Of a DNA stretch of 64,000 nt, positions 33,005 through 44,788 are shown one piece after another. The stretch is from Gymnothorax reevesii (taxonomy: Eukaryota > Chordata > Actinopteri > Anguilliformes > Muraenidae). The notes below the pieces were generated by a model that saw only the letters and a program-made list of their open reading frames with translations, did not search any database and was not told the DNA's origin. The translations under genes were made by a program, and so were the position numbers. The stretch lies in assembly GCA_029721435.1 (NCBI GenBank), contig CM056586.1:72560607-72624606 (forward strand), read 5' to 3'. Positions within the stretch are counted from its first letter, which is position 1. The number at the start of each line of letters is the position of its first letter.

Positions 33005-33670
33005 TTCAACCCCAATTCTGAAAAAGTTGGCATATTATGGTGGTCTATTCACCCTGTATTACAACATCAGTTCCGGAAGAATTGGGACAATTAATAAAAT
33101 ATTAATAAAAATAACAAGCAGTAATTGGCCAATCCTTTCTTGCTAGGGTTCAATTGACAGTACAAAGGCAAAACAAGTCATGCTTTAACTTTAATCAGCT
33201 TTGTTGTTTTGAAAGTCATTGTTATTTCATAATGTGATGTCTGACAGTAGCACATTTCAATGAAGTTGGGACCAGTGCATGTTCACCACTGTATAACATC
33301 ACCTCTCCCCTGACTGACGCTGAGTAATGGTTTTGGAACAGAGCGCATTAGTTGTTGGAGTTTTGGCAGCAGAATTTGTTACCCTTCTGGCCCGATGTTG
33401 GACTTCGGTCACCAGTCTTAGGTCTCTGTTGTAGTATTTTGTACTTTTTAATGTGCCAAACATCACAAGAGAGACAGATACAGACTTACCAGCAGATGAG
33501 GACCCGCATTCTGTGATTATGAAGCCTCACTGTCGTAACACACGTAGAGTGGGGCTTGCTGTTATCCTGCAGGGGGAACCTTGAAGGAGATGACGCCTGG
33601 ACAACAGCAGATGTTGTTCCAAAATGTGCAAGAACCCTTTGTTGTCACTTATGTCTGTACAGATGTGAAA
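33005..33670 (-). mobile_element. decayed Tc1-like element fragment
   Basis: It begins with TTCAACCCCAATTCTGAAAAAGTTGG, close to the CAACCCCAATTCCG terminus of the Tc1 copy at 40339. Further in it has AAGTTGGGACCAGTGCATGTTC, CCACTGTATAACATCACCTCTCC and GACGCTGAGTAATGG. These parallel the inverted C-terminal end of the 12.2-13.1 kb element (CCACTGTGTTACATCGCC, ACGCTCAGTAAACG). Coding sense is lost. The right border is not defined. Confidence 0.6.
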
Positions 33671-34079
33671 GTTTTCTGTGCTGAGAACATGTAAAGAGAC
33701 CATATTATGAAAAACTCACATTTGTGAGGTGTCTGCAGTACCTACCAACTTAAAAATAGTGAATTAAGACGACCCAGTCATTTTTTTGTGGGCTGCGGTT
33801 TTCGTAAACCATGGTATTCAACATGACATGCAGACTTTACTCCCCTTCCTTCCTCATATGTAGGCTTGTAATAAAGGGGATTAAAAGGATAATAAATAAT
33901 AATAAAAGGATATAAAGGATTAATAAGGATAAAAGGATTCCAAGAGGCCTTAGAATCCAGAGAGCGCCAACCTTGGGCACTAAAGACGAACAATTTATGC
34001 AGAGTTGGGTGGATATTTTTGACAAATGCTCTTTGGACTTAATGCTTCTCATTATAGAACAAGTTAAAAACACACATAC
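33671..34079. other. no recognisable gene
   Basis: AT-rich DNA with repeated GGATAATAA-type units near 33870-33930. Nothing else was seen. Confidence 0.5.
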
Positions 34080-35199
34080 AGACTGAAATCCAAGTTATCG
34101 AAGATTCCCTGAAAGCCAAGTGCGGGCCCAACTTCACCAAGATTGACCATACACTTAAGGAACACGTGCAACAATACAAAGAAAAATTACAGTCTATCAA
34201 GCTCTCCAAATACAAACGGGACACATTGGATTACCAACAAAATAAAGTTTACCGGTGGCAGTTTGATGCGTACAAAAGAGAGAGCAAATATCTGGATAGT
34301 GACTCTAGTCTCAACCAACAGCCTTTTTTGGATAAATGCCAGCCTCAAAGACCACGAAGAGGTGCAGGAGGGGCAAGAGGGCGCGGAAGGGGACGTATAC
34401 GCCGGAATACTAGCCCAGTCCGCCAATACCAAACCCATTACAACAGTCGGTGATCAACCTCTCTAAGAAGACCCTCACTGATGACCAATTGGCCGTTCTT
34501 TGCAAAGGACTTTCATTTGTACTGGTATGCAAGGATAACTCCTTTAACACCCAGGTGGACTTGTTTAAGTTTTTTAGGAAAATAAAACTGAGACACCTGT
34601 TTATGAATAAATCTGTTACTGATTTATCCAATACCACCTACTCAACCTTTAGGCCCAAAAGCACTTTCTGCCCGGTCTCTAATAATGCATCAATAAACAC
34701 CTTTTGTAGACTAGTGGAGAATGATGTGTCCATGATAAACCAGGGAGACATTCCCCATGTAAGACCTAATCTCTCTGAAGCTGAACGAGCTGCTCTTTTT
34801 GAACTGTCTTAAGATGATTCTATTGTCATTAAGCCCGCAGACAAAGGTGGGGCTATTGTGGTACAAGATATCAATCTCTATAGACAAGAGGTATTAAGGC
34901 AGTTAAATTATACTAATTTCTATAATAAATTACATCAAGATCCAGTGTTACAATACCAAAAAGAGATCCTCAGTTTCTTGCAGACTGGTTTAAAAAATAG
35001 ATGGATCACCAAATCTGAGTTTGATTTCCTCTATTGTGTGCACCCAGTTAGACCAGTTTTGTACACATTGCCCAAGATCCGCAAGAAAATGACGTATCCT
35101 CCCGGCCGTCCAATCATAAATGGTATCAATTCTCTGCTTGAACCTCTATCTAGGTTTGTGGACAATTTCATTAAACCCTATGTACATGAACTGCCATGA
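34080..35199 (+). pseudogene. Penelope-like element ORF, N-terminal half
   Basis: The fragment is spread over three frames. About 34166-34450 reads KLQSIKLSKYKRDTLDYQ, matching the N-terminal linker of Penelope-like elements, then a basic RGAGGARGRGRGR stretch. 34450-34812 reads NLSKKTLTDDQLAVLCKGLSF and FRPKSTFCP, and reaches a stop at 34810-34812. 34813-35199 reads DDSIVIKPADKGGAIVV and LYTLPKIRKKM.YPPGRPIING. VIKPADKGGAVV and LPKIHK..PPGRPIVS are the diagnostic reverse-transcriptase entry motifs of this class. It stops at KPYVHELP; the catalytic YADD region and GIY-YIG endonuclease are missing. At least one frameshift and one stop break the frame. Confidence 0.85.
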
Positions 35200-35476
35200 A
35201 ATCACCTAAACATGTGACATGCAGCACTGGGGCTGTGCGCAATCACAAGACATGAGACCAGACAGGGGGAGACAAAGTGCAATGCAAGGCAAAGGCAAAA
35301 ACATGGACCGGAATGAAAACAGAAAAGTGGATAATGGCAAGAATAAAAGTCATGGCAAAACTAAACTAAGACAAAACATGAACATAACCAGGCACCAAAT
35401 CACATTACACAATACAAGGCATAGTCAGGCAAGGCAGAGATCAGAATCCAGACAAGACTGAATCATAACAGAACTC
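35195..35476. repeat. dispersed repeat shared with 14.9-15.1 kb
   Basis: It shares with 14895-15010 the order GAAA(C/T)CACCTAAA, CACTGGGGC, GACCAGACAGGGGGAGACAA and AGTGCAATGCA. Its right part is rich in CATGGCAAAA-type units. It lies exactly between the broken Penelope-like ORF and a broken Tc1 copy, so its edges are likely rearrangement points. Confidence 0.6.
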
Positions 35477-36394
35477 TGATGACAGGAGGGGTGGTCTTTC
35501 TCCTCTTCAGCCCGGAGGACAAGGCACCCATGATTACCAGCAAGAATGTCACATTTGGACTCGTCTGACCACAGGACACTTTGCCATTTTGCTACAGTCC
35601 ATTTTAAATGAGCCTTGGCCCACAGAACACGGCGGTGCTTCTGGATCATGCTCAACAACGGCTTCCTTTTTGCATGATAGAGTTTTAGGTGGCATCTGTG
35701 GATGGCACGGCGGACTGTGTTTACAGACAGTGGTTTCTTGAAGTATTCCTGGGCCCATTTAGTAATGTCAATGACAGAATCATGCCGGTGAGTGATGCAG
35801 TGGCGTCTGAGGGCCCAAAGATCGCGGACATCTAGTGAAGGTCTTCGGCCTTGTCCCTTACGCACAGAGATTTTTCCAGTTTCTTTGAATTTTTTGATAA
35901 TGTTATGCACTGCTGATGATGAGACCTTCAAAGGCTTCGCAATTTGACGTTGAGGAACATTGTTTTTAAAGTATTCCACAATTTTTTTACGCAAGCCTTC
36001 TCAGGTTGGAGAGTCTCTGGCCATCTTTACTTCTGAGAGACTCAGCCTCTCTAAGACATCCCTTTTATAGCCAATCATGTTACACGTGATGCCAGTTAAC
36101 TTAATTACTTGCTAAATGTTCTTTCAGCTGATTCTCTTATACAGAAGTATATTTAAGGGCTTTTTCAGCCCTTTTTTGCCTGTGTCCCAACTTTTTTGGG
36201 GCCTGTTGCAGCCAAGAAAATTTGAAATAAGCTCATTTTGTGGATAAAAATGTAAAATGTCTTAGTTTCAACATTTGAAATGTTATCTATATTCTGTTGT
36301 AAATAACATATTTGCTCATGTGATCTGAAAGTCATTGCATTTTGATTTTATTCACAAATTACACTTCGTCCCAACTATTTCGGAATTGGGGTTG
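35477..36394 (-). mobile_element. Tc1-like transposon truncated after the N-terminal half
   Basis: The right end is the terminal repeat CGGAATTGGGGTTG (to 36394) followed by TA. It is the same family as 40339-41933. The left end stops inside the transposase at about 35477, where the sequence changes to the dispersed repeat. The second terminal repeat is missing. Confidence 0.85.
35480..36024 (-). pseudogene. Tc1 transposase, N-terminal 180 residues
   Basis: The likely start is the ATG at 36022-36024 on the minus strand. A TGA sits at codon 8, then an open frame runs from about 35994. It carries the first helix-turn-helix (VPQRQIAKPLKVSSSAVHNII), the GRRPSLD linker, a second DNA-binding motif (LSVNTVRRAIHRC), and the first catalytic aspartate in VLWSDESKCD. 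The frame breaks off just after AEEEKDHPSCHQ, so the remaining two acidic residues are gone. The family acts on TA-flanked transposon ends in the nucleus. This copy is better preserved in its N-terminal half than the full-length relative at 40.7 kb. Confidence 0.9.
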
Positions 36395-36396
36395 TA

Positions 36397-37875
36397 AGTC
36401 AATAGGGCTGTAGCCCTTGTTGTTTGTAGGCTTCCAGCCACCAATATACAGTATTTTGTTGAAACGTGAAGAATTCTTACTCCTATAATTCATGGATGGA
36501 AAGAGAAACACATATGACTATTTTAAACTGATCTGAGATCATGAGGAGCGAACACTATATATGCTTAATGTTCACCCCTTGAACTGGCAACCGACGAAAG
36601 TTGCCCTAATGCAGGAATATTGTCAGATTTGCAGTACTTACTTGATATAGACCGTATTAATAACCACTTAAACTCTGACCTTTCTCTTAAGTTTTCCTTT
36701 AACTAGGCTCAAAGTCAGAAAAAGCATTCTTTTTATATTGAAGAACAATGTCACCGATATGTTCTGTATCGCTATTTGCAGCGCCTTACTGAAGCTATGG
36801 CACACGGGAGAGAAATATTCAAACCCAGGAAACCGTGATTCTATGTCTGCAGCATTACATTATTTGGAAAATATTTAGATCTTGTAATTGTTTTACACAC
36901 ATTTCCCTGTAATTCAGCTGGAAATATTTGGGATCACTGGAAACCTTCGGATCTCCCCTAGAATTTTAAATGCACTTGAATTTGCACAGGTTTGAATACA
37001 GCAGCTGCATTTGACGGACCCATGTATGGCTCCATGGGTTTTATGGGGTTAACTATCACGGCAGTAGTCATGTGGTTCACGTTAGCTTTGATGCGGTCCT
37101 AAAGATTGAAATGTACAGAGCTGGAGTTCTTACACCAGGGAAGGTGACATGTAGGTGTACATGTAGCCTACATGGAGAAACTGAGTTGAAGAAGGCACCA
37201 TTTTGGAGAAACTCACGGTGCTGCATCTCCTGTCATTTGAGTCACTGAGTCACTCCATGCCAAATTGTTCAATTCACTGTATTGTAAAGAATGGTCTGTA
37301 AAAATTTTTCTAAGAGAATTGAATGATTTGCATTGCTCATATTTATTCACTCCCATATTGAAGATATACATAAGAAAAAATCAGAGTCATCGGTCCAACA
37401 ACACGGCAGAAAAGGTGGTTTCCTGATGTCAGCCAAGGCATTGTGACGGGCATATTTAGTTACAAAATTTGGCAGCCAACTAAATGAAATGCTCATGAAA
37501 TGTTTGTTGATACTTCGAAAGAAAGTTAAATGAAATTTTGCAGAGAAATACCCATTATGCCGGTTTCAATTGTCTGCACTAAATAATCGGGACTCATCTG
37601 ATCTGAAATGCAATTTGAAATGACCGTCGTGGGCGTAACCAGTCGCATCCTCGCGTGTTGTGTCCATCCCCGTGAGTAATTTGCATAATGTATGCAAATG
37701 GAATGAAGATGACTTCGGCAAAATAAGGTACTTCCTGCATCAAAATTTCACAAGGCGTCAGACAATCATATATACCATGCTTTTAAAAATAATGATTGAA
37801 AAAAGAACATTTTTCCTTGCCTTAATATTGTGTTACGACCATAAAAACATAAACAATCTGTGTGCTATCACCATA
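36397..37875. other. no recognisable gene
   Basis: AT-rich unique sequence. Short open frames only. Confidence 0.5.
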
Positions 37876-38105
37876 GACTGTATAACTAGAGCCATCTGGC
37901 AACGAGTTATCCCCCTGGCCCCCAAAGGCACATCTAGACAACATGCTGAACATATCTGTGCAGTTTTGTGAAGATTGGATGTGTAGTTTCCAAGATATGG
38001 TCCAGACAAGGTATGATTTACAGACGGACGCCAGCCCGCACAGACAGACGGACAGACGGATGAGGCGATGGCTGTATCCCCCAGCATTTTGATGCCGGGG
38101 GTATA
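37876..38105. repeat. dispersed animal repeat with CAGACGGACAG motif
   Basis: The segment runs from CTAGAGCCATCTGGCAACGAG through TGTGCAGTTTTGTGAAGATTGG to GACAGACGGACAGACGGATG and GATGCCGGGGGTATAAAAAG. This form, a phrase ending in T.GTGAAGATTGG followed by short CAGACGGA units, is shared with 54846-55045 and is typical of a diffuse repeat class in animal genomes. No coding role. Confidence 0.5.
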
Positions 38106-38642
38106 AAAAGATGGTGGGTCTGAAAAGTGAGGCTAATGTGGAAATTGCATTCTATTTAATGGCCAGCAGATGGCGACGTTGGTGGTTGCTGAATTGGAAA
38201 AGGCGTATTTGAATTTTCATCACCATTGTAACACATTTGTACAGTTTAGTATGGAGTGAGCGATTTCTCACCCCCTCTATTCCCAACCTCCCTAATGTTT
38301 AACAATCTGAACTCAACTCACTAAAAAATGTCTTCGCTGCCAAAAACTATACAGCATGACCCTTCAGATCTGGAATGGAGGTGCTTTCTATCTGGGCAAA
38401 TTATCAATTCTCCTTAACTTACTTGTAAATGGAAACAGAAAACTGGCCGCCAACATTTTGGCCGGGTTTTCCTAGATCGTTCACGGTGGCCTTGTGCAGT
38501 CATGAGACCAGGGAAATCTTTTTCTCACACTAAGAGATTCAGTCATTTTTAGAGGGACGTTTGAATATGCTACAGACAGATGTTTTGTCCCAAAATGAGA
38601 CAGTAGATAGTCTACATGGCAGGCATCCTCACTCTTACCCAG
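38106..38642. other. no recognisable gene
   Basis: Nothing identified. Confidence 0.5.
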
Positions 38643-38816
38643 AATGGGCCAGTGTGGGTGCAAACTTTTGTTTCAAGCGGGCGGTTGCTCACTTGATTCT
38701 ACTCCCCGTAGAGTCTTTGCTTTAGGCCACGATTTTTAGAATCTGGTGTGTAACTGCTTGCTTTGAATGAAAACCTGCCCCCACACCGGCGCTTTCTGTG
38801 TATGAGAACCCATGAT
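38643..38816. mobile_element. degenerate copy of the hAT MITE
   Basis: It shares AATGGGCCAGTGTGGGTGCAA, CACTTGATTCTACT, GGTGTGTAACTGCTTG and CCCCACACCGGCGCTTTCTG with the element at 42-244. The terminal repeats are eroded (ATGAGAACCCATGAT at the right), so it is an older insertion. Confidence 0.75.
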
Positions 38817-40338
38817 CTACAAATCTAAACCTATGAACAATGAACTTTTAATAACTGTAATTCTCAAAATGAATTGGATACCTGGAAAGATGTGAACCAC
38901 TCGTGAATGGCTTTTTAAAGAGCTGTTACAAGGACTTTTTAGGAATAATTTATGACACCATGAAACCATTTTCATGAAGTGGTAGACTGCAGACAAACTG
39001 GACTGTCCTGCTGATACAGAAATCGAAGATGAAATGATGGTAACGGTGATGATGTGAACAGAAGACAGGGAGAGCTCTTTTTCTTGCTATTGTTTCGGTG
39101 CTGCGTGTAGGTTACTTATTTTTCCCAGATGGTCATTCAAGTCATTTTTTCTTATATGAATTTAGAATGACTGCATTTTGACTATAATACCTTCAAAATA
39201 AATTTGCAAGGCGTGTATTGTGTTTACAGCGCAAATGCAGTTATTTCCTGTGGAAGGAGTTGTCTGCTTAGGTCAGCTGTAATTGGACTCATTCTGTCTG
39301 GCGTGATTTATGGATCTACCCCGGTTTTGTGAAGGAGATCGATGGGCTGATGAGGCGGTAAGACTCCATTTTCCTTTGTCTGTAATTTTTTATCTTTTTT
39401 GGGGGGACAGGATTAATTGCCCATGAAGTCAGGGACTCAGATGATGGCACTGCACTTTGTCTACTCCATCTATTACACCAGAGTGAAAAGGTATTATTGC
39501 TTGCCGATATCCTTCCTCCCGTCTTCAGGATTGGTGGTGAAATTATTCGTCTGCTGTTCCAGACTGGAAGAGAGTACAGCTGAAATCTGTGGTGGAAGCC
39601 TGCCTGTATGTCATCAGTGGAGCTGCGCTACAGAGTGCATTGGGTGCCTCTCAGACAGTCCCATTCAGGGAGCTTGTGTCCGAGTGCCACTCTGGGCTGG
39701 AAATATGATTTCATTCACCAGCTGCCGCGGCACCTCTTAGGCGTTTGACATTTGATTTTGCCGTCATCAAAACTTTGCTTATTCTTATTTATGACTGTAG
39801 CTGGAGAGGTCAAAGTACTGGCCATTAAAAAATGAAATGAAAAAGAGATAAGATAAGCCTAATGTAACCGATCTTGGCAAACTCCTTGTGTCAATCAGTT
39901 ATCATTGGCTTTCGACTGCTCTGGCTTTGAGTCCATGTAGAAGAATGTCTTTGATGACATTGTGGGAAGATCTTCAAAACTATTCAAAGGCAGGAACTCC
40001 ATTATGTGCGTGAAAATTCTGTTTCCCAACCTCCATGTTGCAGGTCAGGGATGGTTCACTGGAAGCCTTACTAGTGTGCAGTGGGGGAGAGTCAGGCTCA
40101 CACCCAGGACAGGTCAACAATCTTACCATTCAACCGCATAACCAGGCCTGGAAGGACTGAAAGGTCATGTCATCTTTCCAATCAGTGCACTTGAGAGTTT
40201 TTTTCCCATAATTTTTCTTTCAGCATTTTCAAAATAAAACAGATGGACAATGCAGTAACATTTGGTCAATGGAATAGGGATCGGTGTAATTAATAAACAA
40301 GACAGAAACAATATGGAATTAAGACAAGACAAATAATA
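38817..40338. other. no recognisable gene
   Basis: Open frames such as 39417-39740 lack domains. No splice-bounded exon could be supported. Confidence 0.45.
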
Positions 40339-41933
40339 CAACCCCAATTCCGAAATAGAAGGGACGAAGTGTAAGTTGTGAATAAAAGTAAAATGCAATG
40401 ACTTTCAGATCACATGAGCCATTATGTTATTTACAATAGAACATGGATAACACTTCAAATGTTGAAACTGAGACATTTGACATTTTTATCCACAAAATGA
40501 GCTTATTTCAAATTTTCTGGCTGCAACAGCCCTCAAAAAAGTTGGGACACAAGCAAAAAGGGCTGAAAAAGCAATAAATATATAAGAGAATCACCTGTGA
40601 GAGCATTTAGCAAGTAATTAGGTTAATTGGCATCAGGTGTGTAAGATTATTGGCTATAAAAGGGATGTCTTAGAGAGGCTGAGTCTCTCAGAAGTAAAGA
40701 TGGCCAGAGGCTCTCTAACCTGTGAGGGCTTGTGTAAAAAAATTGTGGAATACTTTAAAAACAATGCTCCTCACGTCAAATTGCAAAGGCTTTGAAGATC
40801 TCATCATCAACAGTGCATAACATCATCCAAAGATTCAGAGAAACTGGAAAAATCTCTGTGCGTAAGGGACAAGGCCGAAGACCTTTACTGGATGCCTGTG
40901 ATCTTTGGGCCCTCAGACGCCACTGCATCACTCACCGGCATGATTCTGTCATTGACATTACTAAATGGGCCCAGGAATACTTCAAGAAACCACTGTCTGT
41001 AAACACAGTCCGCCAAGTCATCCACAGATGCCACCTTAAACTCTATTATGCAAAAAGGGAACCATTGTTAAGCATGATCCAGAAGCGCCGCCATGTTCTG
41101 TGGGCCAAGGCTCATTTAAAATGGACTGTAGCAAAGTGGCCTGTGGTCAGACGAGTCCATATGTGACATTCTTGTTGGAAATCATGGGTGTTGTGTCCTC
41201 CGGGCTAAAGAGGAGAAAGACCACTTCTCATGTTATCAGCATTTAGTTCAAAAACCAGCATCTCTGTTGGTATGGGGTTGCATTTGTGCATATGGTGTGG
41301 GACACTTGCATGTTTTAAAAAACACCATGAATGCTGAAAGGTATATAAAGGTTTTAGAGCAACATATGCTCCCCTCCAGATGACATCTATTCCAGGGAAG
41401 GCCTTGTGTATCTCAGCAGGAAAATGCAAAACCACATACTGCAGCTATTACAACAGCATGGCTTCGTCATAGAAGAGTCTGTGTGCTGAACTGGCCTGTC
41501 TGCAGTCCTGATCTTTCTCCGATTAAGAATATTTGGTGCATAATTAAACGAAAAGTCTGTCAAAGGAGACCCAAAACTCTCCAGCAGCTGGAAGCCTGTA
41601 TTAAACAAGAGTGGGATCAAATTCCAATGACTAAACTCAAGAAACTTGTCTCCTCAATGCCCAGACGCCTCCACTCTGTGTTAAAAAGAAGAGGGGATGC
41701 TACACCATGGTAAACAGGCCCCTGTCCCAACTTTTTTGAGACCTGAAGCAGCCATCAAATTTGAAACGAGCTCATTTTGTGGATAAAATTGTAAAATTTC
41801 TCAGTTTCAACTTTTGCTATGTTATCTCTGTTCTATTGTGAATAAAAAACCGACTGGTGTGATTTCAAAGTCATTGCGTTTTGATTTTATTCACAATTTA
41901 CACTTTGTCCCAACTATTTCGGTATTGGGGTTG
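40339..41933 (+). mobile_element. full-length Tc1-like transposon, inactive
   Basis: A 1595-bp element bounded by TA on both sides (40337-40338 and 41934-41935). Inverted terminal repeats are longer than 70 bp, starting CAACCCCAATTCCGAAATAG on the left and CAACCCCAATACCGAAATAG on the right (minus strand). The single interrupted gene is a Tc1 transposase. Divergence between the two ends shows it is old. Confidence 0.93.
40700..41713 (+). pseudogene. Tc1 transposase, full length but multiply disabled
   Basis: The gene starts with ATG at 40700 and ends in TGG-TAA at 41713, the family's normal length of about 340 codons. A one-base loss near 40770 interrupts the first helix-turn-helix. The frame resumes with HNIIQRFRETGKISVRKGQ, the GRRPLLD linker and LSVNTVRQVIHRC. 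A second deletion near 41138 removes bases just before the SDES catalytic aspartate. A TGA replaces an arginine codon before HLFQGRPC (near 41380). The second acidic position reads QQENAKPH (Glu for Asp), and the third reads DLSPIKNIW (Lys for Glu). Frame and catalytic triad are both lost, so it cannot transpose itself. Confidence 0.92.
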
Positions 41934-42016
41934 TACCAGCCAAAACCATAGTCCAAGAACCGGGGAAGAAAAATGAATTAGTAAAAATAAATCAATAGCA
42001 AGAATGAAGTATATGC

Positions 42017-42122
42017 ACAGTACTGAGAGAAAGTATTTGGCCCCTTTTCAATTTCTTCCATTTTTGCATATTTGTCATACATGAATGATTCAGATCATCA
42101 AACTAATTTTAAATATTGTATT
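42017..42122 (+). repeat. terminal fragment of another Tc1-like family
   Basis: ACAGTACTGAGAGAAAGTATTTGGCCCC, TTTTTGCATATTTGTCATAC and CAGATCATCAAAC are the terminal-repeat phrases of a widespread fish Tc1 family. The same end occurs inverted at 13941-14062. No transposase follows. Confidence 0.65.
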
Positions 42123-42954
42123 GGCCCCCTCGTTCCATCTAAGCAGCTCCCTTAAACTGATGTCCACTTAAATTCTTGGAGCTCATGCTGACCAGCAGAA
42201 CATTTCCCTGAGCAAACCATTACCAGCACCAGGTACTCATCTCACCCGTGTTCGCTGGTGCCGGCTCTGCCTCAGGTAAATGCTGCACTGGTACCCTCAT
42301 CCATCTTGGTGCACATGATGTAAAAGGAAGCGGGACTCACTGGACCAGTCGACCTTCAGTGGCTGTGAGGCCCTGCTCCAGTGCTCTGATGGCCATTACA
42401 GGTGCTTCTGGTGGTGGGCTGGGGTTCGCATGAGCGCTTCGACTGGTCTGCGGCTGCAGGAACACATGCAGTGGGGTGCTGTGATTTGTCTGTAGTGACA
42501 CATTTTTCTCAGATGTATGATTAAAATTCTCTCTGACTGGTGTCACGGTCGTCCTGCTGTCAGTTCAGACCAGCTGGGATCGACTGTTTTATCCTTGTGC
42601 ATCAGGGAGCCTGTGGCACCCAACGCCCTGTCGCCGGTTCATGGTTTGTGCCTCCTTGGATCCCAGTCAGTAGGTGCTCACCACTGCAGACGGGTCCCGC
42701 CCCCGAAACCGTGTCACTTCGGAGATGCTCTGTCCCCCTCATCTGGACAGAACGATGTTGCCTTTGCAGTTTCACTCTGATCCCAACAGGACCTGACGGT
42801 TGGTCTGCTGTCCTTGTCAAGCTCTGTATTTATGAGAAAATTACAGTTATTTTGTTTCTGTCTTCATGTATGAGTAGTTTTATCGTATATTTGCCTTATA
42901 TTTATACATTTTTTACTTCCTCTCTTTACTTTCCTTCCTGTATAAACTCTAATT
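42123..42954. other. no recognisable gene; moderately GC-rich
   Basis: 42160-42790 is richer in G+C than its surroundings and gives overlapping open frames up to 138 codons in several frames (for example 42540-42956). None resembles a known protein. An old repeat is possible. Confidence 0.4.
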
Positions 42955-43130
42955 GAAAATAACAAAAAGAAACAAATAAAACATAGACATAATAAATAAA
43001 ATAAATAAATAAAATAAATAAAACATTGGCCTTCCTGCGGCGACCTGGGTTCAATTACGGCTCGGGTCATTCGCCACATGTCCTCCCCAATCTTCTCCCC
43101 AACTTTCCTGTCTCTCTAACAGACAGTGTT
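42955..43130 (+). mobile_element. tRNA-derived SINE fragment
   Basis: CTTCCTGCGGCGACCTGGGT, then TTCAATTACGGCTCGGGTCA, then CCACATGTCCTCCCCA and CTTTCCTGTCTCTC is a common teleost SINE body. It holds a box-B-like promoter element (GGTTCAATTAC near 43049). The box A half is missing. An (AAATA)n-type A-rich stretch at 42955-43024 precedes it and is probably a separate simple repeat. Confidence 0.65.
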
Positions 43131-44708
43131 TAAGAATGCTGGCACCAGGTCAAAGAATTCATTTTCCCAACTTTATTGCTCTTAGCTGGGTCCATCATGG
43201 ACTGTGGCAGTGCCGCATCGGGTTCGTGTGAAACATTAATGGGCGTGGCTCAGGGGGCTGCGGGGCACTGCGGCCTCCTCTCATTAGTTCTTGTTTTTCA
43301 TGATTTTTTGACATCATGGCAGGTCAGGAATTAGAGCAGGACCCAGAAAGGATTTAAAGTTTGTTATAAGTTGTCACAGACTGTTAATCAGTAAGACTGT
43401 GCAGTGAAAGTATTTGTCGGTGTCATCTCTGAGTGTTGGAGCAGTGAGGGGATCAGTCTGCTCTTCGGAAACCCGAAGGTTCACAGTTGGAAAATTGCAA
43501 CTTTCATTATGTCTGGAGTTCAGAAAGTCTCAAAGTATGATTGGATGCAAACTACACTACACATTTATGTGAGTATTTCTTAATCAATAGAGAAATGGTG
43601 CACAACCCCCAGAATCAAGGTTTTCCTGAGACCTCCGGGTCCTCTGACCTAAAATCCAGAGGAAAAGCTGTGCGATGAGCTGAACACATGAAAGGTTTAG
43701 CATTTGAACAATGCCTGAAGGTATGTAAGAAGAGCTGAAATTAACAATGAAAAACTTACTGAGTTGATTATTGTATCACGCTGTGTATCATGTATTACAT
43801 ACGCATAATCTATCCAAACTAGAGCTGAATAGGAGACAACTCATTTATGAAAAAGCCATGAATATTGAACAGGTTGACTGTATAAGTGTCATTATGCTAG
43901 CTCAGATTGATTAATATTCAGGTTTAAATTATGTCCTTGATACTCAAAATGTCTCTCCCAGCCTTCTAAATAGTAAAATTTTTGAGGGGATTTCTACCTT
44001 TGTTGCCATAATGTACTGTTGTATTGTTATTCCGTTACAGTGCCGGCTGTAAGAGGTCAGACCTCCAGTAAGCCATTTTCTGCAAAATATGCAGTGAAAA
44101 ATCACAGGTGGAAACGCAACTATTTTGTTTCACCACTTGAAACAAAACCACACTTGCGAATGTCGCGCGGTCATTTCAAATAGTCTGTACCTCAGTCATC
44201 CTTTTGACTGCCTCACTGAGCGCCTGATTCCAGAATGAAAAGTGAAACTAGACTCTTTCTCCTGGTTTCAGCAGATCAGACACGGCTGTGGCTCAAAACT
44301 AATGCAGAGTTCTGTACTGAGAAGTAAATTTTGTGCATATTAGTGCAATGGTGAGCAAAAAATAGAACCCCCCCCGTGATACTCAGGGGAAATTAAAATA
44401 TGCTGAAGATAGAAAAAATTTGTTGAGAACTAAAAATCTTATTAAAATCCTGTCTGTTGAAAAGGAAGCGAGTTGTTTGTTAAATGTTATTTTGGGGAAA
44501 AAAAGTGCTTGGTAGTGGTTAGTGTACGATGTGCACACACACAAAACAGTGGTTTTGTTGAGCAGTGGCTTTCACACTGGGGAGGATTGTTCCGTATCGT
44601 GCCAGAGTACGACTGTCCCCCCTCCCCTCTCTCCCCGCTGGTCAGCTTTCACATTAGTGATGTCGTTCAGTACCCAAGTACGGTTGCTGGGGAGCTCTTT
44701 TAAACAAA
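43131..44708. other. no recognisable gene
   Basis: Nothing identified apart from a pyrimidine-rich tract near 44615-44640. Confidence 0.45.
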
Positions 44709-44788
44709 TTGCCACATGATAGATTCAACAGCTGAGGATAATTACATTTTTAAGTCTTTGAAAATGTATTCAGCGCTCTAAGGGTTAA
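44709..44788. mobile_element. terminal part of the same MITE family as 18706-18787
   Basis: It matches 18706-18787 from TTGCCACATGA to CGCTCTAAGGGTTAA. The other end was not found, so the copy is truncated or too diverged. Confidence 0.6.

Noticed and set aside
40080..40145. Possible tRNA-like SINE head on the minus strand
   Set aside because: Box A and box B resemblance is too weak and no SINE body follows.
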